A stretch of DNA of 64,000 bases from Ciona intestinalis. Its lineage: Eukaryota > Chordata > Ascidiacea > Phlebobranchia > Cionidae. How positions within the stretch are numbered: the stretch's first letter is position 1; each line of letters starts with the position of its first letter. This document shows positions 46,858 to 57,875 of this stretch, piece by piece. A program made the translations under genes and the position numbers. A model generated the notes under the pieces. It had not been told where the DNA came from. It saw only the letters and a list, made by a program, of their open reading frames with translations, and searched no databases. The stretch covers positions 5,769,868 to 5,833,867 of the forward strand of contig NC_020172.2 in NCBI RefSeq assembly GCF_000224145.3. Reading direction: 5' to 3'.

Positions 46858-48845
46858 ATGTCGTCTAAATGTAAATATTTCTGGAAAAATCAGTCTGGAG
46901 TTGCCGTCAAGTACCTAAAATGTGGAAGAACGAATTTAAACGAAAAACTGCCGTTGGTTTATTTCATTATACCTGGGAATCCAGGGTGTGTGAGGTTTTA
47001 TGAGGATTTTGCTGATTCGTTGCACCAGAAAACCAATATTCCCGTTTGGGGTATCAGCCATACTGGCCACTCTAAATTGCCGAGTGTCGGCCCGCCAGAA
47101 AATCTAGAAAAACAGAAATTTCAGCAACCTGACCGTGAGGAAGCAGCTTTACAGAAACAAATTGAAATAAAAGTTGATTTTCTTCAGAAAGAAGTTTTTC
47201 CTGTTGCTGAAAAAGTTGTCCTGGTGGGCCATTCTATTGGCTGTTACATTATTATCCAAATAATGGAAAAAATCCAAGAAAAATATCCGGAAAAAGTTAA
47301 AAAGGGGGTTCTACTATTTCCAACAATTGAGAAAATGCAGTGGACACCCCAAGGCAAGAAGTTGACACCTATACTCACCAATGCAAGATGGTTGTTCATG
47401 TTTGCCGGCATGGTGGCGTCATACACACCACCGTGGGTGTTTAGACGGATATACCCTGGTTTGTGAAGGTATGATGTTGAACCATAGGCACCAAACCTGG
47501 GGTGGCAGGGTGTGCAGGCCAATCCTGCAATTTTCTGCATTGCATTAATCAGTAAACATTTCAACCAATAAGTTAGATTTGTTTCACAGGATCTTACTAT
47601 CCCTGCATCCCCTGTGTTTATAAAAGATTAGCTACGGCATTTTGGTGATGTGTCAATTTAATATGAAAGTGCTCGTGTTGTAACCAGAGGTTACGGCGTT
47701 AAAAGCTCGACGCTGCTACCATTGTGGGTGTATGTATCCTTGGGCAAGACACTTAACAGCAATTGCTTCAACCCAGTGGTCACTAATGGGTTGTCTAAAA
47801 TATGGATAAATATCTGGCATTCACTTAACTTTAAGATATATATTATATGTTGATTTTTCTTAATACAAAAATAAATAGAGTAACATAATTTATTCGTTAA
47901 AAAATTCTAAATTAATGAAACTTTTATTTTCAGTCGAAAGAAGAATTTGTTTACGAAACGATTGAGGAAAACTTTCCGTCGATGGAGGTTTTGGATTGCA
48001 TCACTTATATGGGGTTGCAGGAGATGTATATGGTGGGTGTCTTTATCTAGTGTTTAACCTACGTTTAGTAGCGCAGCCAAGAAAAAAAAAGGGGAGGGGG
48101 TTTTATTCAAAAACATTTTCAAAAAAGATATTTTTTAATTTTTTTTTTTAAATATATATTTTTTGGTTTAAAAGGGGGGGGGGTCACGACCCCTGAATCC
48201 CCCCTGGCTGCGCCACTGGCCACACCCCCCTTCTTCTCTGAGGAGTGGTTTTACCTATAATGGTTTTTATGTTGACTTTATTTAATGGCTACACCAAGTG
48301 GATCTTTACTTATTAGGACATGCCTTGACAATACTGCTAAACCTGCCCACACCCTGCATCTTATGTATCAGTTTATCATTTCTTGTGCCTGTTTTCTTGG
48401 CCACTACGAGAAAGTCAGCTGTTGTTTAAAGACTGGAGATGTAATAGTAATGGTCTAATCAATCACTTCATTAATATTAAGTTATCAATATATATATTTA
48501 TAGTTACGTTCATCGGTTCATGAATGCATTTTAAATGATGTAACAATACACATTATGACATCACAGGTTGATAGAAGAGACGACAATTTGGTCGAAAAAT
48601 TCCTTGATCGTTTGATTTTCTACTACGGATCACATGACGAATGGTGTCCGATCGAGTTCTACGAAAACCTCGATGCCAAATATGGTCATGTGACTGGCTC
48701 GCATATCGAGGTAGCGGAACAGGGAATTCCCCATGCGTTCGTGCTCACCCATAGCCATCGAGTGGCCGAAAAAGTGGCGGAGTGGTCGGAAGAGTTTGAG
48801 GGAAAAAGTTTGGAAAATAAAAGTCAGGATTTCGAAATAATTTGA
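46858..48845 (+). CDS. Lipid droplet-associated hydrolase
   Basis: Alpha/beta hydrolase of the LDAH (C2orf43) family, found on lipid droplets and linked to sterol-ester and triglyceride turnover. Exon 1 from 46858 (MSSKCKYFW; an in-frame ATG at 46798 gives 20 extra residues that vertebrate proteins lack), exon 2 47934-48032, exon 3 48567-48845. Seen: IIPGNPGCVRFYEDFA with the oxyanion-hole region, VWGISHTGH, the nucleophile elbow GHSIGCY, LLFPTIEKM, YYGSHDEWCP with the acid residue, and IPHAF with the catalytic His. Length fits the family. The end of exon 1 is unclear: the donors near 47458 and 47462 do not keep frame with exon 2, whereas a donor after TPPW (GTGTTT) does but drops about eight residues. 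A SINE-like fragment and a MITE lie in its introns. Confidence 0.92.
47695..47800 (+). mobile_element. SINE-like fragment in LDAH intron 1
   Basis: Contains GACGCTGCTACCATTGTGGG, GGGCAAGACACTTAACAGCA and CAACCCAGTGGTCACTAATG, as at 40655 and inverted at 54525. Confidence 0.6.
48067..48218. mobile_element. Short MITE with AGTGGCGCAGC ends in LDAH intron 2
   Basis: Ends TAGTAGCGCAGCCA and TGGCTGCGCCACT with G-rich and A/T-rich homopolymer tracts between; same family as 38303-38454. Confidence 0.75.
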
Positions 48846-50290
48846 AGAAAGATTAAAAATAAATGAGCTGAAAAGTTTTATTTTAAAAACAAAGTTTATT
48901 TTTTCCTGTTGTTCTAAAAGTGAATCCAGTCTTTAAATTCTATTTTAATTGCCCAACACTGTTTAAACTGAAGCTTTTCATAGTTTAAAAATGTTTTGAG
49001 AATAAATAAGCATTAATTTTGCTTAATAAATTAAAATGTTTCATAGGGTAATAACGAAATTACGTAGTGAACAAAAAAAGATTCTTTTCTGTTGCAGTAA
49101 AAGTGATCCATCCAGGGTAAAATAGTTCCAGTGTTTCCTTTAATGTTTAAAATATATATTTAATTGTGCAACACTGTTTAAACTAAAGATTTTATTTTGT
49201 TATTTGATGCAATCTTTTATAATTTATTCAGATTATCAAAATATATTGTGTTTTGTTTTTAAGTATCCATTTTTATTCATGTATGTTTGTAATTAGGTAA
49301 ATTGTTTTTTTAATTATTAAAGATTTTGGGTTTTTCGATCCTATTTAAAAAAAAAATAAATGTTGCAAAGCCGAAATTTAGTAATGTCTTTACTGATTTA
49401 AAGTTCTATGCAAATTATTGAATGTTTTTTTTGCGAATTATATTAAACATTTTAACAATTGGTGCCCCGTCATCTTACCTGTTGTACTCTATCAAATAAA
49501 AGTTGATTTAGCTCTTCGAAAACGATAGCGAAGATCAAATTAATTAAAACAACGAAGAGAAGGGAATTAGCAGCAAAACGACAGTCGTTCAACATGGCAT
49601 GGATAAAAACTACTTAAGTAAAATTTTAGATAAATCTGTAGCCGCTAAACCCACAAAATAAACGAGATTTTTTAAATCTTTAATTTCAATTATGTGGTAA
49701 ATAATAATGAACTGTGACATCACACAACTAATTGTCCTGAATAATTGATTAAAAGTCAAACAATGTCTGTTAAATAATTCAACCTATGCCCAATAAATCT
49801 TAAACCAAGTTCAATTATTAATGATTGGATGTCAGCCAAGATAATAAAGGGCAATGTGACCACGTAATAGTGTGATGTCATTCCAGGTTTTTATTCTAGG
49901 AAATAGAGAGAATATATATTTTTAATTTTAGAATTTGTTTTTCTAACTGAAAACACTGCTTAAAAGTCCTGGTGTTTTATCTGGCAACACTAACTAAATA
50001 TCAAACTTGTTTTATCTGGCAACACTAACTAAATATCAAACTTGTTTTATCTGGCAACACTGGTTAAATATCATAGTTTTATATCTGGCAACACTAACTA
50101 AATATCAAAGTTTTTTTCTGGCAACAATAAAATACTTAAACCCCAAAAACAGTTGTTTTTTTTATTCGGAAACACTGCTTAAAGATTTAAGTTTTTTATC
50201 TGGCAACACTGGAAATTAAATATTAATTTAATTTGGGAACACTGAATCGCGACGTTGGATCGACTGCGTTCCAGAACTTAAAACTGCCAG
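48846..50290. other. LDAH-receptor intergenic region
   Basis: AT-rich and without a gene. Holds a family B repeat (about 49515-49660, minus) and the 35 bp tandem repeat at 49979-50130. No TGACGTCA occurs until 50342, where the receptor gene begins. Confidence 0.6.
49979..50130. repeat. 33-35 bp tandem repeat
   Basis: CTGGCAACACTAACTAAATA units start at 49981, 50016, 50051, 50085 and 50118, with a stray unit at 50200. It ends about 90 bases before the receptor start codon, in its likely promoter or 5' UTR. Confidence 0.9.
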
Positions 50291-53200
50291 ATGTTTCATC
50301 AAGATGTTTTCGTGGTTTTCGCAATTTCGTTGATGATTTATGACGTCACAGAGGCCTCTTGTTCACGAGAGGAATTCGAATGCTCGAAGTCGCGAAAGTG
50401 CATTAAGAGAGATCAGGTAGTAGTTACGTCATGATACAATTTATTCTAGTATGTTTTAACATTGTGATTAAATACTATGAATTGTGACGTAGTTATAGTG
50501 AGGTATGGCGTATATGATAAGCGGGCACGAGATGTATGAAATAGAACACCCGTGTTATAACGACTGTCGTTGCCCCGCCATGCGATGATAAATAAGTTAC
50601 ATACGTGGTAACTCATTAGCGGGCACGAGCTGTATGAAACAGAACACCCGTGTTATAACGACTGTCGTTGCCCCGTCATGTGTGGATAAATAAGTTACGT
50701 TCATTCATTTGAATATATTTAATTCAAACTTTAAACAATTGGACGAAATAAAAGCGGAATATATTTCTCGATTACGTTTATTACGTCACAGATGCTTATT
50801 GATTCTTTTGTTCGTTAATAATGGGTAGCGACATCGCGCTATATTAGAATCAATAACTTTGTTTAAACTTGTGTGGTAACAATCGACCTTATTACGTCAC
50901 AAAGGTAAGGAACAAATTATGGAACTGTGGAGCAAACGACACGAGCGATGAAAATAAACCACTCGCTAGATGTCACCCGAGGTCCGAGTTTCGTTGCCGT
51001 GGTAACGGGATGTGTGTACCACGTGACTGGATAAATAGAGAGGTGACGTTTAATTGAAATTTTTACCCAAGTAGTTTTAGTAGTTTTTACCATAGCGTGT
51101 TTTAACGACTGTCGTTTTGCTGCTAATTCTCTTCTCTTCGTTGTTTTAATTAATTTATCTTCGATCTTATTCCAGGAAATAAATAATATTTATATTATGA
51201 CGTCACACGCAGGTTTATTTATGCGCCGACGGCAGCGACGATGGGGGGGTTCGTGGGTTTCCCTGTATACAAGGAGAGGAGTTCAGGTGTGTGTCGTGAC
51301 GTAACTGTTTGATGACGTATAATATTAATGACGTAATTTAGTTTAGATGTGACTGTTTAATAGCGTATTAGACTGATGACGTAACTCATTGATGTTGTTG
51401 CTCATTGATGACGTCACAATGTCTCAGGTGCCCCACCGGTCGGTGCATTCCCCGATTTAAGGTCTTCGATGGTTTCAAAGATTGTCCGCACGGTGGCGCT
51501 GATGAGATGGTTGAGTCAATTTTTGAGTGTGACGTCACAAAGGAATATCGATGCGCTAACGGAAGATGTATTCCGCGTGAATGGGTATTGTGACGTAATT
51601 ATTATTTTTTTCTACTAACGATTATTACTTGTATTATGACGTCACTACAGGTGAACAATGGATTACGCGACTGCATCGACGGAAATGACGAAAGCATGTT
51701 GATGACGTGCAACGATGATGAGGTCACGTGCGGGGGTGGGTGCTTTCCCCGATATGTGGGGTGCGGTGGGTGAGTAGGAGGTTTCCCGTGACGGTAGTAT
51801 GACATCACTAATATTATGACGTCATGCGTAATATGACGTGACTGGTAGGGTTTTATTATTGTCACAGACATCTAGAATGCACGAAGAGCGAGTTCGCGTG
51901 TGTTGTTAATGACGTCATAGAGCGATGTATTCCGCGATCTTGGGTTAACAATGGGTTGGACGATTGTGGGGGCGGAAGTGACGAAGCTTTGACGTCATTA
52001 CGCTGTCATAGCGACGAGTGGTCATGTGACAATGGAAGGGTTTGTCTACGTCACAATCAGCTTTGTGACGGAGTAGCTGATTGTTTGGATTGTAGTGACG
52101 AAACAATCAAGTGCTCTATTGACGTCAGAAGAAGATATTTCTTGTGTCTCGATTCATCTGGAACAATGGGCGAAACAATGGGGTTTGTGACTTCATATAA
52201 GATGATGTGACGTCATTTTTGTGGCGTGACGTCGTTTGATTTGTGACGTCACTTTTACATTTCCAGGGAGCACGGTATTGTGACGTCACACTGCATATTA
52301 AGAAGTTACTTCTGTGACGGAATAGTCGATTGTTTAGACGGAAGTGACGAACAGGAAGTCGGGGTTGGGTTTAAATGTTACGTCACAAGGACAAGGAAAG
52401 GTGGAGGCATAATAATTATTAGAACTCCCTACCCCTACTATTTACAAAACAATGACGTATTGTGACGTAACAGGTATGTCATCAACCAAGAAATGCGTTC
52501 TCCCCCTCTCATTGGTCAACGATCACGTGGTCGATTGTGACGATGGTTCGGACGAGAACCAATCAGAGGCCGAGAATTTGATCACGTGTTTAACCGGGAA
52601 ATTTGATTGGTTAAACCCGGAGAAGGTTCGAACCAATCAAATATGTGATGGGGTCCTCGATTGCTTCGATCTATCTGACGAGTGCCTCTGTGACGTCACA
52701 GTACGGAATCGATTGTCCGATGACGTAGGTCACGTGTGTAGTGAGGTAGACGGTGATTGGTCGAGCTCTTGTCCAATAGGAAGCCACCACTGTAAACGGG
52801 ACAACCAATCAGATATTTGCTTGCCGAGAACTCGGTTTTGTGACAAAACAATCGATTGTGATGACGTCATAGATGAAAGATTCTGCCGCGCGCCGATAAT
52901 GACGTCACAGAGGAATGCATCCAGTGAGAATACCTTCGATTGTCCGCTAACAGATTCTCTCGAGTATTTCTCATCGAGGTATAGTGACGTCACAATAAAA
53001 GCGACGCGATGTGACGGAAGAGCTGAATGCTTCGGAATGTATGACGAATGCAACAATGACGTCAGTGCTGGTGACGTCATATGCGAACAACCTCCGAAAT
53101 ACTGCAAACATTTGGCGGGAAAGTTCTTGTACGTGATTGGTTGATGTTAAACACGTGACGCTTTCTGATTGGTTGTTTTTACAGATGCAGCGAAACATCG

Positions 53201-56200
53201 TTTCAACCGCTTTACCCTTCTACTGTTTGTGACGGAATAATGGATTGTCATAACGGAATAGATGAGATGTATTGTGACGACATTAGGTTCATCTGTGACG
53301 TGGATGTAAGTGATTATGACGTGGCACTGTGTTGATTATTACATAAATTGCAAAAAAAGTAGTTTTTACACGTGGCGTGTTTTAACGACCGTCGTTTTGC
53401 CGCCATTTTCCTTCCTTTTCGTTGTTTTAAAAACTTGATCTTCTTTATCGTATTCGCAAGGATAAACAACAAATTGGCTTTTTTATCTTATAATTTGCAG
53501 ATTAACTCACCGGCGCCACCTAAGGGTAGGAAAGTGAGCATTAAACTCACTCAAGCATGCGACGGTCACGTGGACTGTATGGACCAATCAGACGAGAGGA
53601 ACTGCTCAAACCATTTTTACTGCCATGACAACGGGATCCCGTTCTTTGTGGATAAGTATGTAGATCTAAGTTTCTATACGACAATTATAGTAGGGTGGGG
53701 AAAGATGGGACACCTTTTCACTTATTTTTCCGTCCCATATAGTAGTAAACAAAGAACATTCAAAGAATTATCAAACCGTATCCTCACGACTCTCATAGAC
53801 CGTTGTTAATTGTTTATATTAACGGTAATTTTATTCGGCAATGCTTTATTTCAGTGTTATTACATGTCTGCTGTTGCCGAATGGTAGGATAAATATGTTA
53901 TATTTATCCAACAGATTGAAAATACTGGACGGTCATGCCGACTGTGGGGACGGAAGTGACGAATGCCCTGGTCCTGACGTCATCGATCCTATATCGTCAC
54001 GTGACGAGATGATAAAGTTACCATGGTTACGATGGTTGCTATGGATGGTTGCCATAGTTTCCATATTAGGAAACACGGTTGTTATGGTGACAACGTTTTG
54101 GCGGGAACTCGTATCGACCAATCACAACAGGGGTAAAATAGTTTAAAGTTTCTGATTCGTCGAAATCCATGTAATGCCAAATACAAACTTACATGTAGAA
54201 GATTAGGGTATCGGTGGTATTCGGAATAAGATGGAACATTTGGTAGTAAACAAACAATATTTACAGAATTACAAATGTTTGATCTTGTTGTTCGAGCTGT
54301 ATTGACGTCATGAAATTTTAGGAAAGTCTCACAGGGGGTTACCCCAAATCGCTCCTTTGTCGAAATGCAATGACGTGTTGGTGACGAATCTGGCGGCTGC
54401 TGACGTCATCACGGGGATTTACCTGGTTAGTTATGACGTCATAATCTGCATATTTCTATAAATGAAACTTATTTATACTCGCATGGTTGGCAGTGACAGT
54501 CGTTATTTCGTTATTACATAGGTGTGTGGCTGATAATTTGTACAAGCCATTAGTGACCACTGGGTTGGAGCAATAATTATTGGTTCTTGTCAAAGAACAT
54601 ATACGGCTAATAGTAGCAGCACCGAGACTCGAACATGCCACCTAATTGTTCTTCATTGTTAACTTAACAATCGTCATTGTGACAGCTGATCATCGGGTTC
54701 AAAAGTTCAAGTTTCTCCGGTTCATATTGTCAACACAAGGTGTCGTGGCAGAGCAGTTCAACTTGTCGACGTCTCGGGGTGCTCATTATGACGTCATGCG
54801 AAGCATCGGTATGTCTGTTTGTGACGTCATAGAACGATAAATTATTATCCCGAAACAAATCTTCTGGCTACTTTATTTTTTCTGGCTATTTTTCAACAAT
54901 TGTTTGTTTAAAACAAACAACCACTAGAATATATTGACATTGGATTTTAAAAACCACAAAAATTACAAAACCTCACATTCCAGACTGGTATAATGGTGAT
55001 TATGACGACATATCGTCTCTATGCCGTCATAAAGCCGTGGAAGGTTGGTCACATACGACCTCTAGTGACCGCGCTGTGGATGGGGATGGTTTGGGTTCTT
55101 AGTTTCGTCATCGCTGTGATTCCTAATGTCATCGATGACGAATTTGTGACGTCATTGGTCGTCAACAGAAACGGGTTGACGTATTTTGGCTCAGAAGTCG
55201 TTTCCAAGGATACAATGACGTCATTCCTGAAGAAGGCGTGCGCGATCGTTCATGACGTCACAACTAAACCGAAGGTCGATAACTTATGAGTATGACGTAA
55301 CAAGCGCATTTATTCTTAACTAGGTCTCTAAAACAAGACGCACCAATGATGATGGTTCAAGTTTTCAACCGAAATGTTTGAAAGAAAAATCGTAAAACAC
55401 ATATGGCTTTCATGTTTTTATTGAAACTATTCTTAAACTCTTATTCTTACAGGTATGTGACGTCATGAATGGTACGTTTGTGACGTGGAACGACATCAAC
55501 AAAGGTTTGGGCGAAATGTTTCCTGAGATTGAGTTGGTTGGGAATATCGGCTACTTTGGCAAACATGGCGTCTGTTTGCCAACTTTCTTTCCAACTGTGA
55601 AAGATGGGATGACAGGAAGGGCCAAGATTTATACTGGATTTGTAATGGGGGTCAATTTTGTGGCGTTTATATACATTGCATGCGTGTATTTGATGGTGTG
55701 GGCTAAGTCTTCAAAGCTCGGGAAAAGAAGAGGAGCTGGCGGGAACGAGAAGCTTAAATCCCCGCGGACTGTTGCGGAAAAGCGCCTTCTTAGTATGCAT
55801 AAGCGTATAGCTCGTTTGGTGCTTTCAGATTTTTGCTGTTGGATCCCGGCGTGTATTGTGAGCTTCTGCGGGATTTCAGGCGTTGATCTCCCGCAGTGGG
55901 TTTATCCTTTCACCGCCGTTGTTCTGCTACCGATTAACAGCGCCCTGAACCCGCTTCTTTACTCTGATGTTATACAGACTGCAGCTTCGAATTTAACATC
56001 TAGAATTTTTGGGCGATTCCGCGGGAAATCAAGCCCTCCTATCCCCGCCAACAGCCTCAGCCAGTTTCGACGTTATTCTGTCACCGGGAGAACAGACCAA
56101 GCTATTATGACGACAAAAATAATGACGTCACCGAACAATGGAAAACTTTTGAGAGTTAACAATGGAAATGCTGAGTCAGCAAATCATGAATCAGCATTAA

Positions 56201-56232
56201 AAGTAACAACAAGTTTGAAAACTATTATTTAA
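50291..56232 (+). CDS. LDLa-repeat rhodopsin-class GPCR (15 exons)
   Basis: Cell-surface receptor combining a long LDL-receptor class A array with seven membrane helices, like GRL101 and relaxin-type receptors; ligand unknown. Exons: 50291-50416, 50905-51042, 51213-51286, 51428-51584, 51651-51769, 51868-52182, 52267-52400, 52474-53128, 53185-53305, 53501-53655, 53915-54132, 54322-54425, 54686-54808, 54984-55274, 55453-56232. All phases close, giving 1,169 residues. Start MFHQDVFVVFAISLMI is a signal peptide. LDLa modules recur (CDGVADCLDCSDE, CDGIVDCLDGSDE, CDGHVDCMDQSDE). TM1 has ILGNTVVMVTTF, TM2 NLAAADVITGIYL, extracellular Cys in SGSYCQHKVSWQ, TM3 ends TTYRL where most have DRY, TM7 NPLLYS. 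No leucine-rich repeats lie between the LDLa array and TM1, unlike RXFP1/2. TGACGTCA words repeatedly code DVT or MTS. Confidence 0.93.
50515..50705 (-). repeat. Two units of the 97-98 bp repeat (family C) in receptor intron 1
   Basis: Two minus-strand units with CGACTGTCGTTGCCCCGCCA and the matching ACACCCGTGTTATAAC words. Confidence 0.8.
53686..53822. mobile_element. TAGTAGGG MITE in receptor intron 10
   Basis: Opens TATAGTAGGGTGGGGAAAGA; the closing end is missing, so the copy is truncated after the GACCGTTGTTAATTGTT word. Confidence 0.75.
54525..54645 (-). mobile_element. SINE-like element in receptor intron 12
   Basis: Minus-strand copy of the element at 40655 and 47695. It shows GTTCGAGTCTCGG, resembling a pol III B-box, followed by GCTGCTACTATTAGCC and CCAACCCAGTGGTCACTAAT. 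Confidence 0.6.
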
Positions 56233-57353
56233 ACCTCACGTGTTTTAACGACTGTAGTTCTACTGCTAATTCCCTTCGTTGTTTCAATTAATTTGATCTT
56301 CGCTATTGTATTCAAAACTTTAAATTACAATTTAAGTTACAGACATCATATATATATATTAGATACATATGATGCATTTTTTTCGCACAATTTCTGCTTC
56401 GACTGTTAACATGCGACCTTTACATCTTTCATATTCTTGCTCTCTGTCCCCATCTAGCGAGACATCCTCGTCGCCGAAAAGACGAAATAAATTTCATTCC
56501 CTCACCTTCCAACGTTAATTACCCTCCCCGCTTCTCGTTGATTGCCTCGCGCATAAAACGCCGCCTTTGCTACGCGCGCCAGTCACACCACGCTGCAGTT
56601 TGGATGAAGCACCAGCAGATTGGGATTATGTGCGTTCCTACTACAAGGCTTGAGTTAAGTATTTGATTACTTGCATTGCTATTATATTACTAACCATTAT
56701 ATGCACCACTACTAACTATATATAGTAACTATATTTATATCATATATTATACTAACATAGTAATGTGCCTTGTGTTTAACTATTATTATTATTAACATTA
56801 TCTTTCATTCTAGAATCTAGATACAGGTATCAGCGATCTCTTTATTACGTCACTCGCATTTTGACGTCTGTTCGTGTTTGCTATTTAATCTTAAATTACG
56901 TCACCATGCCTATTCGTTACGTCAATGTTTATTACGTCACTCGCGACGTTGCGTTCGCTGTAGCCGCTACGTCACAATATTCGTTATCCTGCTTCGCGTT
57001 TCACAAACTCTATTATCGCGGTTAGCCAGTTACGTCACTTATACGCTTGTGATGTCACAATACGTTTTATTTACTAGTGCGTTTCGCGATTTTTTTTCAA
57101 TGGGGCCCCATGCGCGTTTTGCGTCGACGCAAGGCACATTACTTGTATATTCTAATTATATTTGCGCTATGAGCGCGAAGCAATAAGATTAAAAAATTGG
57201 TAAAGTATAAATTGGCATTATTACGTACATAAGCTCTTTTCTAGAAACTTCGATGATCTGACGTCACAGAAGCAGTGATGACGTAACAAGAACCTGCTTC
57301 GTAAGTTCATTGTTTCGCCATAAAAGTAAATTGTTTTAAAGTTTGTTTCACAG
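56233..57353. other. Region after the receptor gene
   Basis: Begins with a family B repeat (56230-56320). Around 56480-56660 there is a GC-richer stretch with protein-like frames, and 56820-57190 is dense in TTACGTCA and ACGTCAC words that create a spurious 100-codon frame. A possible upstream exon of the 57354 gene may be here, but I cannot fix it. Confidence 0.5.
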
Positions 57354-57875
57354 ATTATGGGTATGTGACGTCACAGAGAAATCCGCCATCACCGAAGAAT
57401 TGTGTTCAAGGTGATTATGACGTAACATAGTTTAAGATGATTTCGTAACAATGCTGATTGTTGCAGATGGAAAAAGACGAGAAAAAAAGCGCAAGGTAAT
57501 TTATATTCAAACCAATATATAGTTAAGCACGTAGTGTTGTAGCTTGCCCTTTAGTTCTGATAAAAACAAAAACATTTTATTAGAGTTTTATGTTTATTAT
57601 TATATAGTAAGTTGGGGAAAGACGGGACACCTTTAGCACATGATATCCAAATATCCTGATCGTGTTTTAAACAATTAACAATGGTATATGGGAGCCGTGA
57701 GGATTCGGTTTTATAATTCCTTGAATTCTCTGATTACTACGAAATATATAAGACGACAAAATCGAATGAAAAGGTATTCCATCTTACCCCAGTTTATTAT
57801 ACATTCCAAGTTAACGAATGTTATTTTTAGATGAAAAACAAAGAAGAAGACGCCAATATAAAGATGTCGGTTTGA
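57354..57875 (+). CDS. Three short candidate exons, unknown small protein (3' part)
   Basis: 57354-57410, 57467-57495 and 57831-57875 all have AG acceptors, GT donors and closing phases. They read YGYVTSQRNPPSPKNCVQ, then DGKRREKKRK, then MKNKEEDANIKMSV and stop. The result would be a very basic C-terminal tail, perhaps nuclear or secreted. The 5' exons are not identified; an open stretch ending at 56658 (MCVPTTRLEL, donor GTATTT) joins in phase but is only a guess. The family is not recognised, and a chance series of splice-like sites is possible. Confidence 0.3.
57602..57799. mobile_element. TAGTAGGG MITE (inverted layout)
   Basis: Starts TATATAGTAAGTTGGGGAAA and ends GGTATTCCATCTTACCCCAG; internal order is reversed compared with the copy at 4469, so it is inserted in the opposite direction. 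Confidence 0.75.

Noticed and set aside
54646-54840. Long open frame MFFIVNLTIVIV as the receptor exon
   Set aside because: The frame that joins in phase after the acceptor at 54685 reads LIIGFKSSSFSGSYCQHKVSW, which matches extracellular loop 1; the longer open frame is a shadow.
56878-57186. 100-codon frame after the receptor gene
   Set aside because: It is generated by repeated TTACGTCAC words; no domain, no splice support.
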